A DNA stretch of 64,000 nucleotides from Prevotella communis. Lineage in GTDB: Bacteria > Bacteroidota > Bacteroidia > Bacteroidales > Bacteroidaceae. Positions 26,677 through 35,997 of the stretch are shown here, one piece after another. Position 1 is the stretch's first letter. The number at the start of each line of letters is the position of its first letter. The notes under the pieces are model-generated. The model saw nothing but the letters and a program-made list of their open reading frames with translations. It did no database searches and had not been told where the DNA came from. Location of the stretch: contig NZ_CP091794.1 of the NCBI RefSeq assembly GCF_022024175.1, positions 2,418,001 to 2,482,000 of the forward strand, read 5' to 3'. The translations under genes and the position numbers were made by a program.

Positions 26677-27927
26677 ATGAAAGCAGAACTGATTGAAAAA
26701 GCTTATGCCGTAGCGAAAGACCGCTATGCTGCTATTGGCGTCGATACCGATGCCGTACTTGACCAGCTCCAGAAACAGCAGATTTCTCTGCATTGCTGGC
26801 AGACCGACGACGTGGTAGGTTTCGAGCGCAACGAGGCTCTCTCTGGTGGTATCCAGACCACAGGTAACTACCCCGGCCGTGCCCGTAACATCGACGAGGT
26901 GCGTCAGGATATTGAGTTCGTAAAGACTTTGCTGGGTGGTAACCACCGCCTGAACCTGCACGAGATATATGGTGACTTCGGAGGTAAGTTCGTAGACCGC
27001 GACCAGGTGGGCGTAGAGCACTTCCAGAGCTGGATTGACTGGGCTAAGGAGAACAACATGAAGCTCGACTTCAACTCTACTTCGTTCTCTCACCCCAAGA
27101 GTGGAGACCTCACACTGAGCAACCCCGACAAGGGCATCCGTGATTTCTGGATTGAGCACACCAAACGTTGCCGTCGTATCGCCGACGCCATGGGTAAGGC
27201 ACAGAACGACCCCTGTATCATGAATATCTGGGTACACGACGGAAGCAAGGATATGCCCGTACAGCGCAAGAAGTATCGTGAGCTGCTGGCTGCTTCTCTC
27301 GATGAGATTATGGAGGAGAAGCTCGACGGCGTGAAGAACTGCTTCGAGGCTAAGTTGTTTGGTATCGGTCTGGAGAGCTACACCGTAGGCTCACACGACT
27401 TCTACACCGCTTACTGCGCTACCCGCAAACAGATGTACACCATCGATACTGGTCACTACGAGCAGACTGAGAACGTGAGCGACTTCGTTTCTACCCTGCT
27501 GATGTACGTGCCCGAGCTGATGCTCCACGTGAGCCGCCCTGTACGTTGGGACTCAGACCACGTAACCATCATGAACGACCAGACACTGGATCTGTTCAAG
27601 GAACTGGTACGCTGCGATGCCCTGGACCGCGCTCACGTAGGTCTCGACTACTTCGATGCTTCCATCAACCGTATCGGTGCTTACATCATCGGTAGCCGTG
27701 CCACTCAGAAGTGTATCCTCCAGGCTCTGCTCGAGCCCAAGGCTAAGCTCCGCGAATATGAGGACAACGGTCAGTACTTCGAGCGTCTGGCACTGATGGA
27801 AGAGGCTAAGTCAATGCCTTTCGGTGCTGTGTTCGATTACTTCAACCTGAAGAACAACGTACCCGTGGGCGAGGAGTATATCGCTGCCATCCAGGAGTAC
27901 GAGAAGAATGTGACGAGCAAGCGCTAA
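26677..27927 (+). CDS. rhaA: L-rhamnose isomerase
   Basis: 416 residues, normal for RhaA. Start IEKAYAVAKDRYAAIGVD, metal-site motifs around SFSHPKSGDLTLSNP and SHDFYTAYCATRKQM, and IDTGHYEQTENVSDF are family signatures. It interconverts L-rhamnose and L-rhamnulose with a divalent metal. It is followed by a strong terminator (27951-27982), so rhaB-rhaA form a two-gene operon. Confidence 0.96.
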   Translation: MKAELIEKAYAVAKDRYAAIGVDTDAVLDQLQKQQISLHCWQTDDVVGFERNEALSGGIQTTGNYPGRARNIDEVRQDIEFVKTLLGGNHRLNLHEIYGDFGGKFVDRDQVGVEHFQSWIDWAKENNMKLDFNSTSFSHPKSGDLTLSNPDKGIRDFWIEHTKRCRRIADAMGKAQNDPCIMNIWVHDGSKDMPVQRKKYRELLAASLDEIMEEKLDGVKNCFEAKLFGIGLESYTVGSHDFYTAYCATRKQMYTIDTGHYEQTENVSDFVSTLLMYVPELMLHVSRPVRWDSDHVTIMNDQTLDLFKELVRCDALDRAHVGLDYFDASINRIGAYIIGSRATQKCILQALLEPKAKLREYEDNGQYFERLALMEEAKSMPFGAVFDYFNLKNNVPVGEEYIAAIQEYEKNVTSKR

Positions 27928-27950
27928 TCACTGTTTTAGGTAATTTTGGT

Positions 27951-27982
27951 GGGCTCCCGACTTATTCCGGGGGCCCTTTTTT
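27951..27982 (+). terminator. Intrinsic terminator after rhaA
   Basis: Nine-bp stem GGGCTCCCG/CGGGGGCCC (one G-T pair) followed by six T. Confidence 0.9.
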
Positions 27983-28086
27983 CATCCTTTTAAATAAATA
28001 ATGTAGGGAAAAAGGTCGTTTATTGTTGAAAAAATTGTAATTTTGCATCCGTTTAAAACCGAGTATTATTACCTAAACTATAAACG

Positions 28087-29835
28087 ATGAGAAAAAAAAT
28101 AAAATCTTTGGTGTTGTTTGCAGCAATGTCTGTCACAACAGCAACAGCACAGGATGGACCAACAATGGGATGGAGTTCGTGGAACACGTTTGAACTCAAC
28201 ATCAGTGAATCGATTATCAAGGGACAGGCAGCTGCAATGGTCTCGAAGGGGCTGTTTGACGCGGGCTACGACCATATCAATATTGATGACGGCTATTTTG
28301 GCGGACGCGATGCAGCAACGGGCAAACTGAAGATTCACCCCACACGCTTTCCCAACGGACTTCAACCCGTGGTTGACTTTATTCACTCAAAAGGCCTGAA
28401 GGCCGGCATCTACAGTGATGGTGGCTACAACACTTGCGGCAGCTACCATGGCGGCGACAAAGACGGTGAAGGCGTGGGGCTGTATCAGCACGACCAGCAG
28501 GATTGTGACTTCTTTTTCAAGGAACTGGGTTTCGACTTTATTAAGGTGGATTTCTGTGGTGGCGACCCCGTTCATAATAAGGACGGTTTGGATCTTGACG
28601 AGAAGGCCCGCTATACCGCTATCGCCCAAGCTATCAAAAATACCGGTCGTACCGATGTACGCATGAACATCTGCCGTTGGGCTTACCCTGGCACATGGGC
28701 TAACAATGCAGGTTTCTCATGGCGCACCACGCAGGACATCTTCTCCAACTGGGACTCCATAAAGGACATCCTGAAGCAGAACCTTTATATGAGTGCCTAC
28801 AGCAGCAAGGGGCACTACAACGACATGGATATGCTCGAAGTGGGTGTCAACAAATGGGGTAATGAACTCACCGCCGAAGAAGCCAAGACCCACTTTGGCA
28901 TGTGGTGTATCATGAACTCGCCTCTGCTTATCGGCTGTAATATAAATAGCCTCAGCACCACCAACCTCAACCTGCTGAAGAACAAGGAACTCATCGCCCT
29001 GAATCAGGACACACTCTACCAGCAGGCCTATCTGGCAGCCAAGGTCAACGACTGCTACATCATGGTGAAGGATATTGAGAAGCACTATGGCAACAAACGT
29101 GCTTTCGCCATTTACAATCCCAACGATGCGGCCAAGAAGGTGACACTGAACTTCAAGGATATAGACCTGGCCGACAGTGTGGCACTGCACGACTGCTTCA
29201 CAAAGAAGGATATCGGCAAGTTCTACGGGACCTACGAGGTCACCGTTCCCAAGCATGGCACAAAAATCTATGTGGCCGAGGCCGACACCCGACTGGAGCG
29301 CACCCGCTATGAGGCAGAGACGGGCTACAGCAAGGCCTATTCTGAGATTGACTGGAACATCTGCCAGTACTCAGAGGCCTCCTACTGCTCTGGTGGCTAC
29401 AAAGTGGGCTACATCGGTGGCAGCAACAGCAACAACTACCTGGAGTGGAGCAATGTGTACAGCAAGGAAGGTGGTGACTACAAACTCACCATCGGCTATA
29501 TCTGTGGTGAGAATCGCACTATCAATGTCTATGTGAACGGCAAGAAAGCAAAAGGACTCAGTTGCAATTCTGGTGGCTGGGAAAAGGTTGGCAAGAAAAC
29601 GCTCGACATCACTCTGGAGAAAGGTGAGAACACCATCCGCTTAGTGAATACCAGTGGCTGGCTGCCCGATATGGACTATATCGACGTGACGCCTGCTATA
29701 CCTACTTCCGTTGGCATGATAAAAGACGAGGCAAACAAGCCTCAACGTCTGTTCGACTTGCAGGGACGCGAGGTGAAGGGCGCACAGGCTCACGGCATTG
29801 TGGTGAGCAACAACCGCAAGATAATCAGGAAATAA
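28087..29835 (+). CDS. Exported GH27-family glycosidase (alpha-galactosidase type) with C-terminal carbohydrate-binding-like domain
   Basis: 582 residues. Signal peptide at about 1-21 (TATA-Q). GH27 catalytic barrel at about 25-310: GPTMGWSSWNTF, NIDDGYF, the nucleophile region FIKVDFCGG with Asp, and the acid/base region YNDMDMLEVG. A beta-rich domain follows. A CBM6/35-like module (about 400-540; RYEAETGYSKAY, CSGGYKVGYIGG) and a short sorting-like tail (LFDLQGREVKGAQAHG...) close the protein. GH27 enzymes release alpha-galactose or beta-L-arabinopyranose, and the substrate cannot be decided from sequence. Position between rhaA and rhaT suggests a role on rhamnose-containing plant glycans such as RG-I. 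Its own -7 box (TAATTTTG, 28038-28045) is present. Confidence 0.88.
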   Translation: MRKKIKSLVLFAAMSVTTATAQDGPTMGWSSWNTFELNISESIIKGQAAAMVSKGLFDAGYDHINIDDGYFGGRDAATGKLKIHPTRFPNGLQPVVDFIHSKGLKAGIYSDGGYNTCGSYHGGDKDGEGVGLYQHDQQDCDFFFKELGFDFIKVDFCGGDPVHNKDGLDLDEKARYTAIAQAIKNTGRTDVRMNICRWAYPGTWANNAGFSWRTTQDIFSNWDSIKDILKQNLYMSAYSSKGHYNDMDMLEVGVNKWGNELTAEEAKTHFGMWCIMNSPLLIGCNINSLSTTNLNLLKNKELIALNQDTLYQQAYLAAKVNDCYIMVKDIEKHYGNKRAFAIYNPNDAAKKVTLNFKDIDLADSVALHDCFTKKDIGKFYGTYEVTVPKHGTKIYVAEADTRLERTRYEAETGYSKAYSEIDWNICQYSEASYCSGGYKVGYIGGSNSNNYLEWSNVYSKEGGDYKLTIGYICGENRTINVYVNGKKAKGLSCNSGGWEKVGKKTLDITLEKGENTIRLVNTSGWLPDMDYIDVTPAIPTSVGMIKDEANKPQRLFDLQGREVKGAQAHGIVVSNNRKIIRK

Positions 29836-29877
29836 TTCATTTAACAAACAAACAATACTAATTCATTACTAAACAAC

Positions 29878-30924
29878 ATGGAAATTGTTATCGGACTAAT
29901 CATTATCGCGATTGGCGCTTTCTGCCAGTCGTCATGTTACGTACCTATCAACAAGATCAAGGACTGGTCTTGGGAGTCTTACTGGATTGTGCAGGGTGTC
30001 TTCGCCTGGCTGCTCCTGCCCCTGTTGGGCGCACTGTTGGCAGTACCTGCAGGCCATTCGCTGTTTGAGCTCTTCACAGCCGAACAGTCATTCAATATCT
30101 GGATGACGATCCTCTTCGGTGTGCTGTGGGGCGTGGGCGGACTGACCTTCGGTCTCTCTATGCGCTACCTGGGTGTGGCACTTGGCCAGAGCATCGCCCT
30201 GGGTACCTGCGCCGGTCTGGGAACCATCATGGGACCTGTGCTGCTCAACATCTTCTTCCCTGAGCAGGATCCCCTGTCAAAACTGACCTTCTCAGTGATT
30301 CTGGGTGTGGTAGTCACGCTTGTGGGCATCGCCATCATCGGTGTGGCAGGTTCCATGAAGTCGGCTGGCCTCTCTGAGGAGGAGAAGAAGGCTGCCGTGA
30401 AGGACTTCAACTTCCCCAAGGGACTGACCATCGCCTTGCTTGCCGGTTTCATGAGTGGCTGTTTCAACGTAGGTCTCACCTTCGGTGCCGACATCAAGTT
30501 CGCTGAGACGCAGGAGATGTTTGCCGCCCTGCCCGCCACCTTCCTGGTGACCCTGGGCGGATTTGTCACCAATGCCATCTACTGTTTCTACCAGAACCAG
30601 AAGAACAAGACATGGGGCGACTATAAGAAAGGCAGTGTATGGGGCAACAATGTGGTGTTCTGTCTGCTGGCCGGTGCCCTGTGGTATTCACAGTTCTTCG
30701 GACTCTCACTGGGTCAGAGCTTCTTCGAGAAGGGCGGCACCATGTTTGTCCTGTCGTTCTGTATCCTGATGGCACTCAACGTGGTATTCTCTAATGTATG
30801 GGGTATCATCCTCAAGGAGTGGAAGGGATGTTCCGGCAAGACCATCAGCGTACTGATTGCAGGTATCGCAGTGCTGATTATCTCTACCTTCCTGCCTACT
30901 ATCATCGATAGCCTCAGCAAGTAA
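29878..30924 (+). CDS. rhaT: L-rhamnose/proton symporter
   Basis: 348 residues with about ten membrane helices. The start IGLIIIAIGAFCQSSCYVPINKIKDWSWESYW, read in two parts, is distinctive for RhaT, and GTCAGLGTIMGPVL and GCFNVGLTFGADIKFA are further family segments. It brings L-rhamnose across the inner membrane with H+. It lies 42 bp after the GH27 gene, in the same orientation, and is likely expressed with it. Confidence 0.94.
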   Translation: MEIVIGLIIIAIGAFCQSSCYVPINKIKDWSWESYWIVQGVFAWLLLPLLGALLAVPAGHSLFELFTAEQSFNIWMTILFGVLWGVGGLTFGLSMRYLGVALGQSIALGTCAGLGTIMGPVLLNIFFPEQDPLSKLTFSVILGVVVTLVGIAIIGVAGSMKSAGLSEEEKKAAVKDFNFPKGLTIALLAGFMSGCFNVGLTFGADIKFAETQEMFAALPATFLVTLGGFVTNAIYCFYQNQKNKTWGDYKKGSVWGNNVVFCLLAGALWYSQFFGLSLGQSFFEKGGTMFVLSFCILMALNVVFSNVWGIILKEWKGCSGKTISVLIAGIAVLIISTFLPTIIDSLSK

Positions 30925-30945
30925 CAAGCGTCTTTTAATCAAGGA

Positions 30946-31000
30946 AATGCGTTTTTTCGAGCAAAACATTTGCTTTTCTCGAAAAAACGCATTATCTTTG
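30946..31000 (+). promoter_or_regulatory. Perfect 16-bp inverted repeat overlapping the ompA-like promoter
   Basis: Arms AATGCGTTTTTTCGAG (30946-30961) and CTCGAAAAAACGCATT (30978-30993) are perfect. The 16-base loop contains the -33 TTTG (30969-30972), and the -7 TATCTTTG (30993-31000) starts on the last base of the right arm with a 20-bp spacer. It may be a terminator of rhaT, an operator, or both. Confidence 0.8.
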
Positions 31001-31040
31001 CGGCTAGTTAACGAAACTTAAACAATACAAATATTATCAC

Positions 31041-32117
31041 ATGAAGTACAGAATCTTTCTTTCAATGGTGGCAATGCTGTTTGCTATCAATGTTTCTGCG
31101 CAGGAAACAAAAGACTATCCCCACGCTTTTATCGGTGTGCAGGGTGGTGTGATGAGAGCCTATAACGGTCAGGGAATAGACCGCAAATGGAATCCCATGG
31201 GCGCTGTTTCCCTGGGATACAACTTCACCAGCGTGTTTGGAATGCGTCTGCAGGCTAATGGAAGCACTTGGAAGGCGACACTGGCCGATGGTTCTGAATA
31301 CAAGAGCAAGATTGGCAACATCGACCTCGATATGATGTTCAACCTCTCTAACGTATTCTTCCCCCACCAGAAAAATACGGTGAACCTGATTGCCATTGCA
31401 GGCGTACCCTTTGAACTGGCTGTGCCCCACGCATGGGTCGACAACAACGCACGTGCCACCGCTTATGGCAGTGACCGCTGGAACACCGCATGGAAGGTGG
31501 GCGGTATGATTGACTTCAACCTGTCAAAGCACTGGGGATTCAACATCGAGGCTGGTACCAACTATATCCGTCAGAACAACGAGGTATACGTTGATAACAA
31601 CAAGTGGTGGCCTTATGCCATGGCTGGTCTGACGTTCAAGTTCGGCCACAAGAAGGCAAAGGCAGAAGAGCCTGCCGTTATCGAGGAAAAAGAGTATGTC
31701 TATGTAGAGGAGCCTGCCGAGGTGAAGCCTGAGCCCAAGCCAGAGCCCAAGCCCGAACCAAAGCCAGACCCCGCACCTGTGGTGAAGAAGCCCGTGAAGA
31801 TTACAGAGAATATCTTCTTTGATCTGGCAAAGGCCGACATCAAGGATGAGCAGGCTGGCAAGATTGACAAGATCATGGAATGGGCCAACGAGCATCCAAA
31901 GGCTAACATCGTGCTCACCGGCTATGCTGACAAAGAGACTGGTAATGCCGGTGTCAACAAGCGTATCGCCAAGCAGCGTGCCAACGCCGTGAAGAAGGCA
32001 CTCGTAGAGAAAGGTATTGCAGAAGACCGTCTGAAGATTGAGGTGAAGGGCGATACCGAACAGCCATTTGCCAATAATGACGACAACCGTGCAGTGATTG
32101 CCTTTGGCGAAGAGTAA
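31041..32117 (+). CDS. OmpA-family outer-membrane protein
   Basis: 358 residues. Signal peptide (about 1-21), beta-barrel domain (about 28-205, ending AMAGLTFKFGHKK), a linker with EPKPEPKPEPKPDP (about 230-248), and an OmpA C-terminal peptidoglycan-binding domain (about 255-358; IFFDLAKADIKDEQAGKI, LTGYADKETGNAGVNK, DNRAVIAF). It joins the outer membrane to peptidoglycan. It has its own promoter inside the 30946-31000 palindrome and a terminator at 32146-32180, so it is transcribed alone although embedded in the rha region. Confidence 0.93.
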   Translation: MKYRIFLSMVAMLFAINVSAQETKDYPHAFIGVQGGVMRAYNGQGIDRKWNPMGAVSLGYNFTSVFGMRLQANGSTWKATLADGSEYKSKIGNIDLDMMFNLSNVFFPHQKNTVNLIAIAGVPFELAVPHAWVDNNARATAYGSDRWNTAWKVGGMIDFNLSKHWGFNIEAGTNYIRQNNEVYVDNNKWWPYAMAGLTFKFGHKKAKAEEPAVIEEKEYVYVEEPAEVKPEPKPEPKPEPKPDPAPVVKKPVKITENIFFDLAKADIKDEQAGKIDKIMEWANEHPKANIVLTGYADKETGNAGVNKRIAKQRANAVKKALVEKGIAEDRLKIEVKGDTEQPFANNDDNRAVIAFGEE

Positions 32118-32145
32118 CCCCTACCCTGTCAACATAGAACAAATC

Positions 32146-32180
32146 AAAGCCCCAGCATTTCTCAACGCTGGGGCTTTTTA
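32146..32180. terminator. Bidirectional terminator between ompA-like gene and rhaD
   Basis: Eleven-bp perfect stem AAAGCCCCAGC/GCTGGGGCTTT with T-run on the plus strand and A-run on the left. Confidence 0.9.
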
Positions 32181-32229
32181 ATTACCCGTTAATAAGTAAT
32201 AATATAATATGTAGTCAGTAGTTGTTTTC

Positions 32230-33039
32230 TTATCTGGGCAGGTTGAAGGCCTTTGTCATCTCCTTCATCTGCTCATCACTCATGCCCTCGGGTTCGAAAC
32301 CCATGCATTTTGAGTTGATGTAAATCTTGGCACTCTTTGAGAGCACATCAATCTGGTCGAAAGCATCCATCACGTCAGTACCCTTGGCAAAGACACCATG
32401 CTTCTCCCACATCACCACATCATAGTCCTCCAGTTCTTTCAGCGTGGCATCAGCCAGTGCGTTGGAACCAGGCAGGGTGTAAGGCACGATACCCAGACCC
32501 AGCGGACAGAAAGCCTTGGTCTCTGGAATCATACTCCACAGAATCTTCGTCAGCACATCCTTACCCAGGAATGCACGGTTATGACTCATAGCCACCAGTT
32601 CGATGGGGTGTGTATGAACCGTTGCCTTATAGCCGGAATTGGTCTCAATCTGACGGGCATGAACGGTGAGGTGACTGGGCAGTTCGCTGGTAGGCATCAC
32701 GGCATTGTCAGCAATAATCACATACGAAGCGCAGTCGTCAAGGATACGAATCACAGATCCGTTGTCCATAGGCCAGCGAGCCAGGTCGCGCATACGCTTG
32801 CCTGTACCCTTGCAATAGAAGTAACAGCCCTTCAGTGCAGGCAATGTCACACCAATCTGCTTCACGTCACTGATAGGAGCCATGCTGCGAATCTCGTCGT
32901 CAACATACTCTGTAATATTCACTGTGATATTTCCGCCGTTGCGCTCAGCCCATCCGTTTTGCCACAGATAGCCGGCCACCTCAGCGATTTTCTCAATCTC
33001 TGCCTTCAAGGCAGGACGTCCGTCTAAGATACTCTTCAT
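32230..33039 (-). CDS. rhaD: Rhamnulose-1-phosphate aldolase
   Basis: 269 residues, class II aldolase/adducin fold. Signatures include GWAERNGGNITVNI at the N-terminus, the metal ligands in TVHTHPIELVAMSH, and WEKHGVFAKGTDVMDAFDQIDVLSKSA, in two parts. It splits L-rhamnulose-1-phosphate into DHAP and L-lactaldehyde using Zn2+, completing the pathway begun by rhaA and rhaB. It lies on the opposite strand from rhaB and rhaA, with its own -7 box (TACCTTTG, minus, just upstream). Confidence 0.95.
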   Translation of the reverse strand: MKSILDGRPALKAEIEKIAEVAGYLWQNGWAERNGGNITVNITEYVDDEIRSMAPISDVKQIGVTLPALKGCYFYCKGTGKRMRDLARWPMDNGSVIRILDDCASYVIIADNAVMPTSELPSHLTVHARQIETNSGYKATVHTHPIELVAMSHNRAFLGKDVLTKILWSMIPETKAFCPLGLGIVPYTLPGSNALADATLKELEDYDVVMWEKHGVFAKGTDVMDAFDQIDVLSKSAKIYINSKCMGFEPEGMSDEQMKEMTKAFNLPR

Positions 33040-33182
33040 AATCTATAGTTTTCTTTGCATTTGCAAAGGTATACCTATTTTTAAGTACCCGGCACAATAA
33101 TTTGATTTTTAACCCCTGAATTATGATTTACGGTTTGATTTATGTCAATCACATGAAATTAAATTAAAATATGGCGAAAGAT

Positions 33183-33213
33183 TTGGTAAATTACCCGTCA
33201 TTTTGTACCTTTG
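33183..33213 (+). promoter_or_regulatory. Promoter placing the start site next to the ATG of the 33219 gene
   Basis: TTG (33183-33185), a 20-bp spacer and TACCTTTG (33206-33213). The G of the -7 box is 6 bases before the ATG at 33219, so the mRNA would be nearly leaderless. The box also rules out the longer start at 33171. Confidence 0.7.
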
Positions 33214-33218
33214 CACTT

Positions 33219-33812
33219 ATGAATAATATACAATGGAGCGAGAATGTTATCATAGCGGATGCAGCCCTTGTAGACAGAGTGACATTCGACTTGATAGTGA
33301 ATTTTGAACGAATGCTGGAAAGGCGGATTCCGCAGGCTGACATGGCCAAATGGGTGGAGTGTATCGCACTGGACGGCGGACTCAGGAACGGTGAGCATCA
33401 GGCGACCGTCATACTGACGCACGACAAGGAAATGACGGCGATGAAAAACTTCGTGCCAGGCCAGTTCTCAGAGGAACTGGACGGAAAGGCCTTCAAGGGT
33501 AACCTGGGCGAGTTTTGCTTCAGCACACCCAATGGCGAAGGATTCGTTGACAAGGACTCGCTATTCCTGGACACGCTCCAGACCGTGATGCAGCAGAAAG
33601 AGGTGAAACGCGTGATGGTGATACCTGAGGAATCGCTATATAATAATGTACGCGACATTCTCCGCAAGACAGATGATGACATGAAACGTGTCACTGTGTT
33701 TGCCATGCAGCCAATGACAGGCGGTGCTTTCCGTCAGGAGATATTAGGCTACTCGCTCATGGCTGCACTGGGTATTAGAGGGGAAGAGTTGGAGGCAGGA
33801 GTTAAGAGTTAA
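33219..33812 (+). CDS. Conserved Bacteroidales protein of unknown function (DUF6621-like)
   Basis: 197 residues from MNNIQWSENVIIADAALVD. I believe this is the family annotated in Bacteroidales as DUF6621, whose members start with a similar MNxQWSE segment; no function is known. No signal peptide or membrane helix. The frame extends upstream to an ATG at 33171, but a promoter lies inside that extension, so 33219 is preferred. Two beta-alpha segments (RVMVIPEESLYNNVRDIL, VTVFAMQPMTGGAFRQE) suggest an alpha/beta fold. It lies 27 bp upstream of the mscS-like gene in the same direction. Confidence 0.7.
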   Translation: MNNIQWSENVIIADAALVDRVTFDLIVNFERMLERRIPQADMAKWVECIALDGGLRNGEHQATVILTHDKEMTAMKNFVPGQFSEELDGKAFKGNLGEFCFSTPNGEGFVDKDSLFLDTLQTVMQQKEVKRVMVIPEESLYNNVRDILRKTDDDMKRVTVFAMQPMTGGAFRQEILGYSLMAALGIRGEELEAGVKS

Positions 33813-33839
33813 GAATTAAAAAAGAAACTATAAAAGACT

Positions 33840-34700
33840 ATGAGCAGTATATTAGACAAGCTATTCGCTGCCGTGCCCTATGAGCAACTTTGGCAGTGGG
33901 GACTCACCTTTTGTAAGAATCTGGTAGTAGCAGCCATTGTGTATTTCATTGGCCGCTATCTGATTAAACTGATTATCAAGCTGTTTACCAAGATGCTGGA
34001 GAAGAGCAAGGTGGACGCTACGCTCTATACCTTCCTCAACAGTATCATCAACGTGGTATGCTGGTTTGTGCTTATCATCATCATCGTAGGCATCCTGGGC
34101 ATCGAGACCTCTTCATTCATTGCCCTGTTTGCATCAGCAGGTGTGGCCATCGGTATGGCACTGAGCGGCACGCTGCAGAATTTCGCCGGTGGCGTGATGA
34201 TTCTGCTGTTCCGTCCGTTTAAGGTGGGCGACTTCATCGAGGCGCAGGGCTATGCCGGCATCGTGAAGGAGATTCAGATTTTCAATACCATCATCCGTAC
34301 TGGTGATGCACAGATCATTCTGATTCCCAACGGAACCCTGAGCAGCGGCACCATGAAGAACTCCTCCAAGGAGCTCTATCGCCGTGTGGACCTGGAGTTT
34401 CAGTTTGAATATGGTGCCGACTACAATGAGGTAAAGGCAGCCATCATGGATATACTGAAGAGTCACCCACAGGTCATTCAGGGTCCCGTAGAGGATTCTC
34501 CCATCGTGGCAGAGCCCTGGATTGGTCTGCTGAACCTGGGCGAGAGTGGCGTAACGGTAGTCACCCGCTCTTGGTGTAAGGGTGCCGACTACTGGGCTGT
34601 CTATTTCAACCTGAACGAGACCGTTTACCAGATGCTGAAGGAGCGTGGCTTCATGTTCCCATTCAACCGTGTAGATGTTAACATACTGAACAACAAATAA
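33840..34700 (+). CDS. Small-conductance mechanosensitive channel (MscS family)
   Basis: 286 residues. Three membrane helices are seen (about 22-44, 62-84, 90-115), the third being the pore helix with small residues (ASAGVAIGMALSGTLQNFAGG), followed by the MscS beta domain (RPFKVGDFIEAQGYAGIVKEI, in two parts, and LIPNGTLSSGTMKN) and the alpha/beta C-terminal domain. It opens under membrane tension to release solutes after hypo-osmotic shock. Seven bases separate it from the next gene, so they are probably co-transcribed. Confidence 0.93.
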   Translation: MSSILDKLFAAVPYEQLWQWGLTFCKNLVVAAIVYFIGRYLIKLIIKLFTKMLEKSKVDATLYTFLNSIINVVCWFVLIIIIVGILGIETSSFIALFASAGVAIGMALSGTLQNFAGGVMILLFRPFKVGDFIEAQGYAGIVKEIQIFNTIIRTGDAQIILIPNGTLSSGTMKNSSKELYRRVDLEFQFEYGADYNEVKAAIMDILKSHPQVIQGPVEDSPIVAEPWIGLLNLGESGVTVVTRSWCKGADYWAVYFNLNETVYQMLKERGFMFPFNRVDVNILNNK

Positions 34701-34707
34701 ATAAAAT

Positions 34708-35946
34708 ATGTCAAGAGTATTAATGATTGGCGCCGGTGGCGTCGCTACAGTAGCAGCATTCAAGATTGCACAGAATGCTGACGTATTTACAGAATTCATG
34801 ATTGCCAGTCGCAGAAAGGCTAAGTGCGACAAGATAGTAGAGGATATTCACAAGGCTGGATACAAACTGGACATCAAGACTGCCCAGGTGGATGCCGACG
34901 ATGTAGAGCAGTTGAAGGCGCTCTTCAACGACTTCAAGCCTGAGTTGGTAATCAACCTGGCCCTGCCCTATCAGGACCTGACCATCATGGATGCCTGTCT
35001 GGCATGCGGATGCAACTATCTGGATACCGCCAACTACGAACCCAAGGACGAGGCCCACTTTGAGTACTCATGGCAGTGGGCTTATCGCGAGCGTTTCGAG
35101 AAGGCCGGTCTGACAGCCATCCTTGGTTGTGGCTTCGACCCAGGTGTAACATCTGTCTACACCGCCTATGCTGCCAAGCACCACTTCAAGGAGATTCAGT
35201 ATCTGGATATCGTTGACTGTAACGCTGGCGACCATCACAAGGCTTTCGCCACCAACTTCAACCCGGAGATTAATATCCGCGAGATTACCCAGAAGGGACT
35301 CTACTGGGAAAATGGCAAGTGGGTTGAGACCGAACCTCTGGAAATCCATAAGGACCTGACCTACCCCGAGATTGGTCCTCGCGACAGCTACCTGCTGCAC
35401 CACGAGGAGATTGAGTCACTGGTTATCAACTACCCAACCATCAAGCGTGCCCGCTTCTGGATGACCTTTGGTCAGCAGTACCTGAAGCACCTGGAGGTGA
35501 TTCAGAACATTGGCATGAGCCGTATCGACGAGGTGGAGTACGAGGCTCCATTGGCCGACGGCACTGGCACTGCCAAGGTCAAGATTGTGCCTCTGCAGTT
35601 CCTCAAGGCCGTGCTGCCCAACCCACAGGATCTGGGCGAGAACTACGAGGGTCAGACTTCTATCGGCTGTCGCATCCGCGGTATCGGCAACGATGGCAAG
35701 GAGCATACCTATTATGTATACAACAACTGCAGCCACCGTGCCGCCTACGAGGAGACTGGCATGCAGGGTGTCAGCTATACCACAGGTGTACCCGCTATGA
35801 TTGGTGCCATGATGTTCTGCAAGGGTCTTTGGAATACGCCCGGCGTTCACAACGTAGAGGAGTTTGATCCCGATCCATTCATGGAACAGCTCAACAAGCA
35901 GGGTCTGCCCTGGCACGAGATTCACGACGGAGACCTGGAGCTCTAA
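34708..35946 (+). CDS. Carboxynorspermidine synthase-like (saccharopine dehydrogenase family)
   Basis: 412 residues. N-terminal Rossmann motif MIGAGGVATVAAFKIAQ, then LDTANYEPKDEAHFEYSWQW and GCGFDPGVTSVYTAYA. In gut Bacteroidetes this protein condenses L-aspartate beta-semialdehyde with diaminopropane or putrescine to carboxy(nor)spermidine, on the pathway to spermidine. The N-terminal segment and length fit this better than lysine-pathway saccharopine dehydrogenase. The decarboxylase partner is not in the window. It is 7 bp downstream of the mscS-like gene. Confidence 0.85.
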   Translation: MSRVLMIGAGGVATVAAFKIAQNADVFTEFMIASRRKAKCDKIVEDIHKAGYKLDIKTAQVDADDVEQLKALFNDFKPELVINLALPYQDLTIMDACLACGCNYLDTANYEPKDEAHFEYSWQWAYRERFEKAGLTAILGCGFDPGVTSVYTAYAAKHHFKEIQYLDIVDCNAGDHHKAFATNFNPEINIREITQKGLYWENGKWVETEPLEIHKDLTYPEIGPRDSYLLHHEEIESLVINYPTIKRARFWMTFGQQYLKHLEVIQNIGMSRIDEVEYEAPLADGTGTAKVKIVPLQFLKAVLPNPQDLGENYEGQTSIGCRIRGIGNDGKEHTYYVYNNCSHRAAYEETGMQGVSYTTGVPAMIGAMMFCKGLWNTPGVHNVEEFDPDPFMEQLNKQGLPWHEIHDGDLEL

Positions 35947-35997
35947 TGTTGTGATAACGATATAACGTAATAACGAAAAAAAAAGAAAAAAGACCAT

